A stretch of 64,000 nucleotides of DNA from Scilla litardierei. Its lineage: Eukaryota > Streptophyta > Magnoliopsida > Asparagales > Asparagaceae. This document shows, in pieces, positions 11,587 to 22,704 of this stretch. A model generated the notes under the pieces. The model searched no databases, had not been told where the DNA came from, and saw only the letters and a list, made by a program, of their open reading frames with translations. The DNA is taken from assembly GCA_030789695.1 (NCBI GenBank), contig CM061133.1:91301248-91365247 (forward strand), given 5' to 3'. The position numbers were made by a program, and so were the translations under genes. Position 1 is the stretch's first letter. The number at the start of each line of letters is the position of its first letter.

Positions 11587-12460
11587 GATTCATGTTTCAT
11601 TCAATAATCTTGCATGCTATTCTTTTTCGCAATATTTCGTTCATGCTAGACTTATTGGATTTTTCGGGATTTTATGTGATATTTTGAATTTTTGCTCGAA
11701 TTCATGTTTGAATGTCGTATTTGAGATTTCGATGTTTTTGCGGTAGTTTAGATGATTTTTGAGAGGATTACGATGTATCGTCCAAGTGTTTTGAGGAGAG
11801 AACTTAATTATCAATTTTTGGACTCATCTAGTCGGTCTCAGTTCATCAACCAACCGACTAGATTCACATCTAGTCGGTCAGCTAATGATCTCAGACCGAC
11901 TAGCTCTATCTCTCAATTTTTGAACTCCTTTAGTCGGTATCAGTTCAATCACCAACCGACTAGATTCATATCTAGTCGGTCAGTATTTGAGCGCAGACCG
12001 ACTAATTCTCGTTCAGGAAATCTTCGACTGGTCTATGTTTCCACTTGGTCGGTTTAAGCTCGTTAACCGACCGCCTAGATCTTAATCTAGTCGGTCAGCC
12101 ATTGAACTGTGACCGACTAAGTGCTCAGGGGCAGTCACGTCATTTCACGATTCGACCGACTTAAGTTCTATCAACCGACTTATCTCTCATTTAGTCGGTT
12201 TCTCTTCCCTTCTCCAGCTTGAAAACCCCCGATCCTCCCTCATGTATTTTCGTCTTCCGTCGATCTCCGGCCCATTTCCGGCCATCCTCTCCATCGCCGA
12301 CCGTCGACCTCCAACCTAGGGTAACCCCCCCTCTCTCCCTCTCCTGTCTAGGGTTCAGTTTTCAGCTCTAGGGTTAGGTTTTCATATCAATTCGGCTTCT
12401 AGGGTTTCGGCCTAGAGTGTTTTAGGGTTCTTTCGATTTCTTACGTGCCGTGCCTCGATT
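11587..12460 (+). repeat. Spacer between pol and the extra frame, with an AGTCGGTC array
   Basis: No coding signal. From about 11826 to 12195 it holds repeated AGTCGGTC / GACCGACT dyads at spacings of about 106-113 bp, the same motif as in the U3 arrays of gypsy 1 and copia 1. A pyrimidine-rich stretch with CTAGGGTT repeats follows (12230-12430). It resembles a plant 5' UTR and could serve as leader for the downstream reading frame. Confidence 0.75.
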
Positions 12461-14113
12461 ATGGCTCGTACACGTAACCCGATCACTCCATCTAGCCCCT
12501 CACCGATGACCATAGAACCTACCCCTACGGATCCCGATCAACCTAAGCGAACCCCTCCTAGATGTCGTTCGAAACCCACCCAACCCTCTTCGTATTTGCC
12601 TCCTCTTAAGCGTAAGAGGACGGCGACTGCGAAACCCCGAGCCCGATCTCAGCCCAGGCCCAAGCCAGTAATTTTTCGTGCTCCCACTCCACCCGGTGCT
12701 TCGGATTCCGACACCGAGTACATCCCTGAGCCTGAGACTCATAGGGAACCCTCTCCTCCTACCCATCCCGAGTCTAGCTCCGGGCCACGTACGTCTACCC
12801 GTAAGCCTAAGGGAAAGGCTCCGATGCCAGTTGGCGGTGTCGATATCTCGTTGTGTCGCGACGACCCTATGTGTCTCGTGTTTTACAACCGTATCGAACA
12901 TTGCCCACTGCTTCTGGAGCATTTCGTCCAGTTTAGTGACTTCATAGAACTAGCTGGTCTTCTTTCGTCCTCGGGTCTTCTCGATTACCTTCGATATGAC
13001 CCGAAGGCGAATCCTCACCCCTACCCTCGATTAGTAAAACTATTCTATGCCAATAGGATCCGGGGTCAGTACGATGCGACCCACTCTGTTGAGACGACTG
13101 TTTTGGGGACTCCTATAGTCCTCACAGCAGAAATCTTAGGAGAGATTTTGGGTATCTCCTCGTCTGGCCTCCTCCCCTCAGACATTTCTGTTGATGATAT
13201 TTCTTCCTTAGATCAGACCATCCTCTCTGAGATTTTCCATCAGATTCATCCCACCATGATTGGCGTGCCCTCCAAATCCTTCGAGCCAAATGCATGTGTC
13301 CTGAATTTGATTCTGAAGTCGTGCTTGCTTCCCAAGTACGGCTCCTCATCTCTACCGTCCCAGCCCTTCTTGAATCTGATCTATGCCATTTTCATGGGGA
13401 GCTCGGTTAACTGGGCTCGCATTATACTCGATAAGATGGACTCTTTCGAGTGTATTCGCAAGTCCATGAAATCGGCTCATATCCCCTTTCAGTGCTTGTT
13501 GACCCTTGTTTTCCGTCACTTCCGTGTCACTTTGCCTCCAGACGATGAGCGTCCACTTGGTCCTCTCCTGAACGCGACGACCGTCAAGAAATCTCTTGCG
13601 GCGCTCCGTCACGTTCAGAGGACGACACCTTCAGCGTCTGCATCTGCCTCTGCCTCTGCTGCTCCCTCTACCACACTTGATGATGTCGTCCGGTGACTTC
13701 GTCGTCACGAGTCTCGTTTGGCTCGTACCGAGGAGGTTGTTTGCCGTATGGCTAGTCTGATGGGTATTCTGCTTCCTCCTTCTGTTTCTGAGGATGAGGA
13801 GATGGATGATGAGGATATCGATGATCTTGTCACCTCTTTAGCTCGTGGCGCTGAGGCCACTGCTGCTGATGCTACCACTTCTGGTGCTGCTGTTGCTGCT
13901 TCGTCTGCTGGTGCCCCCGAGAGCACACCTGTTGCCATCGCTCCTGCGGTGGATACTCTGACTGGTGCTCCCGAGGCCACTACTATTGCTGCTCCAGAGA
14001 TTGCCACTTCTGCCGTCGTTCCTGTTGACATTCCAGACGTTCCTGTTGATCCAATTTCCACCACTTCTCCTTCAGAGCCTGCTGCTAGTGCAGATCCTGC
14101 CGCTTCCTCTTGA
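12461..14113 (+). pseudogene. Extra 3' reading frame of a Sirevirus-type element (plant transposon protein domain)
   Basis: One frame of about 550 codons from ATG 12461 to TGA 14111-14113, broken only by TGA 13694-13696. Residues 1-125 are a Pro/Ser/Lys/Arg-rich basic region. About 130-390 is a globular segment (LVKLFYANRIRG, LGEILGISSSG) that resembles the 'putative plant transposon protein' domain found in Sirevirus extra frames. A Ser/Ala run follows, then a short helical part after the stop, an acidic EDEEMDDEDIDD stretch and a Pro/Ala/Thr-rich tail. I see no signal peptide or clear membrane segment, so an envelope role is not supported here. The product's function in this family is not established. 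The stop is one C-to-T step from CGA. Confidence 0.72.
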
Positions 14114-15084
14114 GCTTCCTCAAGGACTCTCCGATGCTCCTTAGATGATACATCCAGTGTGAGAGAGTTTGGTTAGGATAGAGTGGGGTTTTGGATCTTT
14201 TTGATGATGTATTTTGATGTACTTTGATGATCTTTTTGATGTTGTATGTTTTGTGTCACTCCGATATCTGTGTGATATGATGATGTATTTTGTGCCCCGA
14301 TCGGTGGATCGATGTTTTGTATGTCAGTGATGTTCATTTTTGATGTACTCTGGTTCATATCTTATATATATATACATCGCAGTTGACATTTCATTCTATT
14401 GTGCACAATTTATAATTTTTTTATGTCTCTGATGTTTGATTTCGTCGCTCGACGATATTACCTTGGTTTAATAGAAATTTCTTTTATGGAAACATAGAAT
14501 TGTTTTCAATGCACTAAATTAACCAAGATTGTTGATATTAGAGAGTATATTCCATAACTCAATCCGTAAAAATTATTTGAGTTTTGATGAGTTCGTTTTA
14601 CGATTTTCGACTATGGTTTCATTGACACGCCTTGATTTCATTCGTATTTTACTTTGGTGTCACTTGAACCGTCGTCGTATTCTACGACTCCCGTGCTTTT
14701 TATTTTGAAGCCATTGTTGTTGTCGTTGTTCTCCTCCCGCTCTTTTTGCTTGTGCCAAAGGGGGAGAGATATAATAATAACGATGTGCTAAATGATAATT
14801 TAAAGCATTTTTCCAAGAATCTAACTTGATATGTTAGATTCAGGGGGAGTAAAGATATATAAATGGTTTTTCAAATCCGATATTTCAATAACCTTCATTT
14901 GGTCTTCGATATTTCAATAATCGATTCTCATTTTATATACTTCACTCATCTGCTTGATGCGTATTATTATTGTTTATATTGGAATTAACGTGTCATCAAT
15001 GCAGGGGGAGTAAGTAAATTTCATTTGAATTATTATTTTTGATTATTATTTATGTTGGTTTGTCATCACCAAAAAGGGGGAGAA
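14114..15084 (+). promoter_or_regulatory. 3' leader of copia 1 with four polypurine tracts
   Basis: Non-coding. Purine runs AAAGGGGGAGAG (about 14758), CAGGGGGAGT (14841), GCAGGGGGAG (15001) and AAAAAGGGGGAGA (15071-15083). The last one directly precedes the LTR and is the likely plus-strand primer. The repeated tracts are a known Sirevirus hallmark. Confidence 0.85.
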
Positions 15085-15508
15085 TGTTGGATATTGGACT
15101 CCCCGGATTTGGTTTTGGATGATGAACAAACATAAATATAACGTGAACTAACACTTTGTGAGCGCAGTTATGGAGATCGTCGCCAAATTCATATGAATAT
15201 CAATTACGACGTCTCAAGACTTCTCAAAGCACGTGATCGTATGCCTAAAGCTTCGTTGAAGCTTATGGACCTTTTTAGAAGTCATGAAGATTCGATTGAA
15301 GCTATTGAAGACGGTATCGTCAAGTTTTATTTATAGTCTTTAAGCTTCTTTCGTAGAATGTTGAGCCTTGAGTAGGTCTTACGGTTTAAATCTTCATAAC
15401 GCTCATATCTTAGCTCGAGGATCTTAGTAGAAGTCCATACAATCATTCCTGAAGCTTCGCGCTTCGATTCGCGACTTCTTGTGCATGTTAGCTGGTTCAA
15501 GAAGAAGA

Positions 15509-16155
15509 ACTGACCGACTAGATGGTGATCTAGTCGGTCGGCAAAGATTCTTGGACCGATTAGTTTTTGTCAGTCATTTCCAAGCTCTTTACTGTTTACA
15601 GTTAGTCGGTCTAAGTTGACTCACCGACCGACTAGTTTGTGAACTAGTCGGTCAGTGATGCTTCTGTGACCGACTAGTTGAGCTTTCCCTGTACATGCAC
15701 ATTTGAGCCTGAGCTACTGTTTATCATTAGTCGGTCTGTGTTCATTGATCAACCGACTAGTTGATGAACTAGTCGGTCAACTTTCCTTCTTGGACCGACT
15801 AGTTTAGCTTTACTGTACATGCCAATTTTTCACCCAACTTACTGTTTATCGTTAGTCGGTCTATGCTCATTTGGCGACCGACTAGTTGGTGAATTAGTCG
15901 GTCAACATTTGTTCTTGGACCGACTAAGTCTATTTGTGTTCAGACTTCAGTTTTATCTGTTAGTCGGTCTCAGTTGAGTAACCGACCGACTAGTTGTGAA
16001 ACTAGTCGGTCAGCTACTCTTCTTGGACCGACTAGTTCCTTTTGTCTGTGCTTTGATCTTTTCTCTGTTCACTCATTAGTCGGTATACGTTGATTGACCG
16101 ACCGACTAGTTGATGAACTAGTCGGTCGGTGGTTTTTCTTTGACCGACTAGTTGG
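15509..16155 (+). repeat. ACTAGTCGGTC palindromic array in the U3 of copia 1
   Basis: About five to six units of 108-126 bp; unit marker TTAGTCGGT at about 15602, 15728, 15851, 15959 and 16077. Each unit contains GACCGACTAG, a short loop, CTAGTCGGTC, a TTCTTGGACCGACTA arm and a TACTGTTTA linker. It ends about 86 bp before the TATA box. Confidence 0.88.
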
Positions 16156-16189
16156 GTTCAGAAATAGCCGTTGGATCTTTAATTGAAAC

Positions 16190-16192
<3 letters not shown>

Positions 16193-16232
<40 letters not shown>
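16193..16232 (+). repeat. (CT)n microsatellite
   Basis: About 20 CT units between the palindromic array and the TATA box. Pyrimidine runs of this kind are common in plant core promoters (established knowledge). Confidence 0.95.
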
Positions 16233-16238
<6 letters not shown>

Positions 16239-16240
16239 CC

Positions 16241-16249
16241 TATAAATAC
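16241..16249 (+). promoter_or_regulatory. TATA box of the copia 1 LTR
   Basis: TATAAATAC about 740 bp before the LTR end, in the expected U3/R position. The same relative position holds in the two minus-strand copia LTRs. Confidence 0.7.
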
Positions 16250-16983
16250 TTGTTGGCTGCATTCATTGCAGTCAAGGCTGACATTATTGCAAGTTTAGAT
16301 ATCAAGATAAATCATTCCAAGCTCATTCAAAGCTCTTTCATTCCATTCAATAATCTCTCCTCACTCTTACTTCCAAAGAGAGATTCATTGAGTGTGAAGC
16401 TTTCCAAGCCAAGTGCTTGATTCTAGGTCACCAACATCCCCATAGCTCTCCATCGCTGATCTACATCTTGGAGCTAGGGTTTGGTGCCACTTCTTCTTCC
16501 TCAAAATCATCCTTGCCCTAATTCGTAAGCATTACTCAAGGCATATGTATTTTGTCGGTAAGAAGTTTCCTATTTCATTTCAATTTCATATTGTAAGTTT
16601 CACTCTCGGTTGTGAGAGTGTGGTTGTGATCCCGGGTTGTGGGAGTCACAAATTACTTTGTGTATGATTTGACTTGTGAAGGTTTTTCACAAGTATTTCA
16701 TAGTGGAAATCTTGAGTTAGGGTTTCTAACTCAAGTATCCGGAGGGGATCCGGGTGGTTGGGACGTAGGATCACCGGGAACAAGTCGGGGAGACTTGGGT
16801 GGATCCGAACCCAGTAATATCAATTGTTAGCAATGTTAATTTTGTTGTTGTCTTCAATTTAAGCTTCTGCAAATTGATTTTGTAGTTGTTTGCAAGATAA
16901 TTAGGAATTATACTCCTCGTTATTTTTAAAGTACTATTCACCCCCCCTCTAGTACTTGTGTAGTAGCTTGTAGGGCATTACAC

Positions 16984-18862
16984 TGCATGCACGACTGGGA
17001 AAATTACACCAGTTGTGCACGGGGGTTAAAATGCGTTGTGTGAAGAAATATCCATCCGTGCGCATGTCGGGTAAAATTACTCCAGTTGTGCGCATCGTGC
17101 GTGGCAATTAAAAAGTCTAGTGTGAATCAATAACCATCCGTGCACACGACTGGCAAATTACACCCGTCGTGCACGTCGTGTGCGGGAGTTAAAACACATA
17201 GTGTGAAGCAATATACATCCGCGCACAGGACTGGAAAAATTACCCCAGTTGTGCGCGTCGTGCACATCGGTTAAAAAGCCTAGTGAATCAATATCCATCA
17301 GCGTGCACGACGGGAAAAATTACTCCCCGTCGTGTGCGTCATGTGCGGCGATTAAAAGGCATAATGTGAAGCAATATCCATCCGCGCGCAGGACTGGCAA
17401 AATTACGCCCCGTCGTGTGCGTCGTGCGCAGCGGTTAAACGGCATAGTGTGAAGCAATATCCATCCGCGCACACGACTGGCAAAATTACCCTAGTTGTGC
17501 GCGGTGGCTAAAACGCATATTGTGAAGCAATATCCATCTGCGTGCACGACAGGTAAAATTACCCCAGTTGTGCGCGGTGGTTAAAACGCATAGTGTGAAG
17601 CAATATCCATCCGCGTGCATGACGGGAAAAATTACCCCAGTTGTGCACGTGGGTTAAAATGCATTGTGTGAAGAAATATCCATCCGCACGCACGACGGGC
17701 AAAATTACCCCAGTTGTGCGCGTCGTGCACGGTGATTAAAAGGCCTAGTGTGAATCAATAACCATCCGCACGCACAACTGGCAAAATTACACCCGCCGTG
17801 TGCATCGTGCACGGGAGTTAAAATGCATAGTGTGAAGCAATATCCATCCGCGCACACGACTGGAAAAATTACCCCAGTAGTGCACGTCATGCGCGGCAGT
17901 TAAAAGGCCTAGTGTAAATCAATATCCATCAACACACACGATGGGTAAAATTATGCCCTGTCGTACGCGTCGTGCACGACGATTAAAAGACATAGTGTGA
18001 AGCAATATCCATCCGCGCACACGACTGGCAAAATTACACCAGTTGTGTGGGGTGGTTAAAATGCATAGTGTGAAGCAATATCCATCCGCATGTACGACAG
18101 GCAAAATTACCCCAGTTGTGTGCGGTGGTTAAAATGCATAGTGTGAAGCAATATCCATTCACACGCACGACGGGAAAAATTACCCCAGTTGTATATGTTG
18201 TGCGCGGGGGTTAAAACACATAGTGTGAAGCAATATCCATCCACGCGCACGACGGGCCAAAATACGTCCCGTCATGCGTGTCGTGCACGACGGTTAAAAG
18301 GCTTAGTGTGAATCAATATCCATCCACGTGCACGACTGGAAAAATTACATGCCTTTTTGTGCCCGTCGTGCGGGGCGGTTAAAACACATAGTGTGAAGCA
18401 ATATCCATCCGCACGCACGACTGGAAAAATTACCCCAGTTGTGCACGGGGGTTAAAACATAGTGTGAATCAATATCCATCTGTGTGCACGATGTGCAAAA
18501 TTATTCCAGTTGTGCACGTCGTGCGCGGGGGTTAAAACACATATTGTGAATCAATACCCATCTGTACGCACGACGAGCAAAATTACCCCAGTAGTGCGCG
18601 TCGTGCAAGGGGGTTAAAATGCATACTGTGAAGTAATATCCATCCGCGCGCACGACTGGCAAAATTACCCCTGTTGTGTGCGTCGTGTGCGGCGGTTAAA
18701 AGGCCATGTGTGCAATATCCATCCTGGCGCACGACTGGCCAAATTACGCCATGTCGTGTGCGTCGTGTGCGGGTTAAAATGCATAGTGTGAAGTAATATC
18801 CATCCATGCACATGACGGGCAAAATTACGCCCCGTTGTGTGCGTCGTGCGCACGATGGGTAA
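16984..18862. repeat. About 23-unit tandem array, period about 80 bp
   Basis: The phrase AATATCCATC (or a near variant) recurs about 23 times, from about 17048 to 18800. Each unit reads: GCACGAC, a GGCAAAATTACCCCA core, GTTGTGCGCGTCGTGCGC, then GGTTAAAA and GTGTGAAGC. The GCACGAC/GTCGTGC parts form inverted pairs within each unit. Units vary in length by about 10 bp because the CGTCGTGC part is present in some and absent in others. Confidence 0.92.
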
Positions 18863-19445
18863 TTTGTTTGATAAACAACATCAAGCCATACAGATGATAC
18901 ATGTGCCCATTTCGACAGATATGATAAAAATTCATGCTTCCAAGTGGTCAATATGATAAAAAATCATATTACATTGATACAACGTTATAATTTACAATAT
19001 TGTCATCAATGGCAGCAATATGTGTAACATATCTTTTAATTGCTTACAACAATGTCAACATATCTTTGAATTTCTGCATCATTATCTCATACCCAGCAGG
19101 CAGAACCAACTGGGTAAAATTTAACATAAACAAAGTGATTATTTTGCACAAAACCTAACATGGTCATCAACAACAATTTTATACGGACTTTTTTTCAATA
19201 TCAACATTCTTGTTGTCCCTTTTTAATCGGTGACGTGCATTTTAAATTGATTTGATTGAGGTGCAATGAAGGTTGGATTTTCCTTCAGGACTTTCAAAAT
19301 TTCAGCCTGCCTCAGCGTGCTATTTACCAAATCTCTCAATGATTCCACCTCCTTTCCCTGCAACTTCCCTTCATCGGAATGGCCCTCGACATTATTAGAA
19401 GCTTGATGGTTATGACTGCCATCAACAACTGTTAACCTCCACTCC
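18863..19445. other. Unique AT-rich sequence, no gene seen
   Basis: AT-rich sequence between the tandem array and the FAR1-like frame. On the minus strand, 19260-19440 could continue the FAR1-like protein, but no confident frame is visible. Confidence 0.4.
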
Positions 19446-19772
19446 TCAATGCCAATGCCACGCCCACCATATTACCACACAATGAAACAGACATTGACAC
19501 TTCTTGGTTTTAACTGTCCTATCGGTATTTTTTTCATTTCGGTGTCCCCTATAAACCCCTCTTCTTTCATTTGCAAAGTAAACAGCAAGAATCCTATTGG
19601 AAGTTTTACTCAATCTCGTCGGTGACATGGTAACAATCACGTGCCCGACGGTCTTTATCCACTTAAACAGCTCATCTCTACTCATAAAAATTTGCACGGT
19701 AGTAAATTCTTTTGTAAAATCTATAGTATCCTGTATCAAATAATTCGTACAATTAATTCGACTAGGAATCAA
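19446..19772 (-). pseudogene. FAR1/MULE-type transposase N-terminal domain fragment
   Basis: A 108-codon frame. Residues about 22-85 (SRDELFKWIKTVGHVIVT, ANERRGVYRG, KTKKCQCLF) match the pattern of the FAR1-like DNA-binding domain at the start of many plant Mutator-like transposases: an F/S-x-R-E-x-L-x-x-W helix, an ACERxGxY-like strand and a K-K-C-x-C element. The usual Cys of the ACERGG strand is Asn-Glu here. No MULE catalytic domain is visible nearby, so this is a remnant or one exon. A domesticated FAR1-related gene is the other reading. Confidence 0.55.
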
Positions 19773-22100
19773 AGATTTACTGCATTATCGCAGAAAAGAT
19801 AAATCAATAGTACCTTGGATTTTTGTACCTTATCCATCATTCTCAACCGTATCTGCATGCATGTAAAATCACTAACTTTCTACATCCGTTTCCACCCATT
19901 CGAATAAGAATTTCAACTACAGTGTACTTAAAAGTATATACTTACCAAATGGAAAATCTCGAAAATAATTACTTTCAGACGCCTGAATGCAAGAAAATGC
20001 TCATGTATCCTAGAAGGTCCGCTGACCGCTGAGATCTGCTGGGAAGATTTGAAGGTGCATTTTCGTTGCGTAGTTAGCATGATTTCATTGGAGTCTTTTT
20101 CTACCTCCTTCTCATTCTCTTTACATGCATCTACATCATGAAGGATATGGTCCACATTGAAATTATAGGAGTAACTTTCAATTTGTCTTCCATTAACCAT
20201 GGTATATATCCACATCAAGCAGAACAAGTAATGGTTAGAATTAGTCATGTTAAACTTAGAAACAAACATATTGTAAGAAAAATAGGTAGGATACCGTGGT
20301 TATACGAGGAAGATCAGAGAAACAAAATACTTAGCAGATGTAATTGAAAGCGTTATGGCGTGGGATGACCACTGCCTTGAAAGTAATTACGGCGCGACCT
20401 CGGTGGTAATCGCTGTTGTCGGTTGCTCCCGAAGGTTAACAAAGTAATTGAAAGCGTTATGGCGCAGGATGAAGCAAAGAAGAATTTTTGGAGGAAGCGA
20501 TTTTTCCATGTATTTCCTTGAGGAATGAAGATGGATATAAATAGAGTTCAAAAAATAGCTGTTATGAATTCAAATGGTCAAATATTAAACGACTATTAAA
20601 ATAGGCTTTGAATGCTGCGTATTAAAGCGAGGCTTTATTTGCGTATTTATTGAGAGGTTTTGAATGCGCAATCAATTAGCCGTTTCCAATAAGACGCCAT
20701 TTATAGACGAATTGGAATGCCCATGGATGAGGATTCTTGAGACTATAGTTAAGTTACTGTGAGTCTATGGAAAGAACCCGTGAGTCTACAGTTGTTGTGC
20801 TCGTGAATATACAGAATATACAGATGTTGTGCTGTGAGTAATTTTTGAGGGTAATCTCATATTTCTTAATGCGCACAAAGTGACACATCGATTGGATGGG
20901 TTTGAGCGGTTAGTAATTTTCCAATCTTTTCTGTTGTGCACTCTGAGTAAAGTCTGATACGTTTTGTTTTACTGGCTCTTAATGTAGAAGCACACGGACT
21001 CCACTGTACAGTGTACACACGTGGTCTCACATCTGAGAACTCCACTGTACAGACATGGGCCGTGAATGCCCTGTGTTGGATTGGAGAATGGTCAATTTAT
21101 GGAGGGTTAGATTGGAGAATGGTTAATTTCACTGTAAATGGACCGTGAATACCCTGGGTGCCCAGAAGATGCGTATGAAATCAGAGGAGTACAAGCTAAT
21201 GCTCTCGTCTACCAAATGTACTCATCTCCCTGGTCTACGAAGAGAAGAATGACCCCCTGGCCTTTGTGACCTGGATGGCGTCCCTGGGTCACATAGGTTG
21301 GCCGTGCATGGCTACCGTCCCTCTGAGGCACAAGCACACCCTCCTGTTATTTTCCATCTCTTGGCTCGCATCCAAATTGAAGAAGGAAATGAAGAAGAAT
21401 CGCGTGGGAATATGGAAAGAGGTGAAATTTCTGTAACTGTTGATCTCGACTTCTGATGATGCGGGCTCGACCCTCTAGGGGCATCCGAATGCATATATGA
21501 TCTCAGAGGGATCACCTTGAGAGGCACTTGCCCAGATCCAGGAGCTTCCATCCTCGTCGCTCCCACAGCTAGCGGATCTTTTGTCAGGTCCATTGCCTCA
21601 ATCCTATCCACAGATGGCGAGGACACATCGCCGGTAGAAGTGCCCACCTTCATCTTCTTCGCCATTCTAATTAACCATTTACAGTGAAATGGACCATTCA
21701 AATAGATGAGTATAAGTCCGTTATCCTACAGCGAGCCCTTCATTGCAAACATCTACGTAGACAATCAAATGTAGCAATTTGTAAGAGCATAGGCTAATGA
21801 ATCAGTTTGGATCTGTATCATTATGTACATCAATATATTTGAATGGCTGGGTCATTTTCAAAATGTCATCAATTTGAATATGTATGAGATTTAATCTAAA
21901 ATTTTGCAAGCAATTTCTGAATTCGATTGAATATGTCTTCAGATTGAATAAGTATAATATTTAATCTAAAAGTTTGCATGTAATTTTTGAGTCAGATTGA
22001 ATAAGTATCCGGTTTAATCTACAATGTTTTCAGATTGAATAAGTATCAGACTAAATCTATCAGTTTGCGTGTAGTCTTGCTTCGAAATCAGATTAAGTAT
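19773..22100. other. Internal transposon sequence with no recognised gene
   Basis: Two short minus-strand open frames (19928-20269; 21312-21701) have no family I recognise. The second includes Ser/Pro-rich sequence ending in a basic stretch. A local repeat of the phrase GATTGAATAAGTAT occurs at about 21930-22050. Confidence 0.35.
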
Positions 22101-22239
22101 GATGAAGTTTGGAATGTGATTGATTCACTGCGGTGGCGGGCATTGGAATTAAAATTATAGCATCTAACAAATATGCTCAAAGCGGAAAACGGGAAAATTT
22201 ATTAACGTGGTCGTGTTGAGCAAATTTGTTATCGATGCA

Positions 22240-22500
22240 ACTTTAGCTTAACGCGCACAACATGCATAATTCTGCTAGTTGTGCACGTTTAACAATTGTT
22301 CATAAAATACCTTATACGCTCAAAGCGAACATGACTTGGCTTTGCTTGTTGTGCGCTTTGAGCAATTATGTTAACCATTAAAAATTTGCTCAACGAGCAC
22401 AACGGCTCAAAGCGCACACCTGGCTATGCTTGTTGTGTGATATGAGCAATTATGTAAATCATTAAAAATTTGCTCGACGTGCACAATGGCCATAAATTTA
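22240..22500. repeat. Sub-terminal repeats related to the left array
   Basis: Three or four imperfect units with GCGCACAAC / GTTGTGCGC dyads and an AATTATGTAA...AAAATTTGCTC spacer. The dyad resembles the one in the left array. Confidence 0.5.
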
Positions 22501-22704
22501 TTGGTTCTGAGCATTGAGTAATTATGTAAGCGGCTATAAGTTTTTCCAGCTCACTTCCCACCGGTCAAACATTCTTGGGAAAATCATATGGCTGGTATCA
22601 ATCAGCTGTAAATTCACGAGAGTCTTTTGTATATTCACGAGAACCCCTCTATAGCATGACATGGTCTTTGATGTAGCCATACATTAACTCTACTTCTTCT
22701 CATC

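Larger units (their letters stand above)
8320..16982 (+). mobile_element. Ty1/copia element, Sirevirus-type (copia 1), 5' part outside the window
   Basis: Copia order is shown by integrase preceding reverse transcriptase. Sirevirus affinity rests on the extra reading frame after pol, the repeated GGGGGAG polypurine tracts and the long LTR (family knowledge). The 5' LTR and gag must lie upstream of the inserted gypsy 1, before the window. At 8320-8559 the sequence just upstream of the protease is recognisable (KSKSNWTWLPK, 8375-8407) but is broken by a stop near 8412 and a frame change before the active site. Confidence 0.9.
15085..16982 (+). repeat. 3' LTR of copia 1 (1898 bp)
   Basis: Begins TGTTGGATATTGG after the polypurine tract and ends GGGCATTACA. 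The TG...CA ends agree with two other copia LTRs in the window (22705 and 34139). U3 carries an ACTAGTCGGTC array (15509-16155). A (CT)n run (16193-16232) and a TATA box (16241-16249) follow. Confidence 0.92.
16983..22704. mobile_element. Probable Mutator/FAR1-type DNA transposon with repeated ends
   Basis: This block lies between two oppositely oriented copia LTRs. The left 1.9 kb is a tandem array whose unit contains GCGCACGAC...GTTGTGCGC. The right side (about 22240-22500) has more divergent units of a similar dyad (CGCACAAC...AGTTGTGCACG). The middle encodes a FAR1/MULE-like domain on the minus strand (19446-19772). Repeated sub-terminal sequences around a transposase fragment fit a degenerate DNA transposon, but I cannot define exact termini or a target-site duplication, so the boundaries are those of the block. 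Confidence 0.45.

Noticed and set aside
12461..14113. Envelope protein in copia 1
   Set aside because: No signal peptide, no clear transmembrane helix and no cleavage motif visible; only the position after pol resembles env.
16984..18862. Regularly spaced repeats like a CRISPR array
   Set aside because: Whole units are similar with no unique spacers, no cas genes, and the context is plant transposons. It is a tandem satellite-like array.
21312..21701. 129-codon minus-strand frame as a host gene
   Set aside because: No family, no splice context and located inside a transposon-like block.
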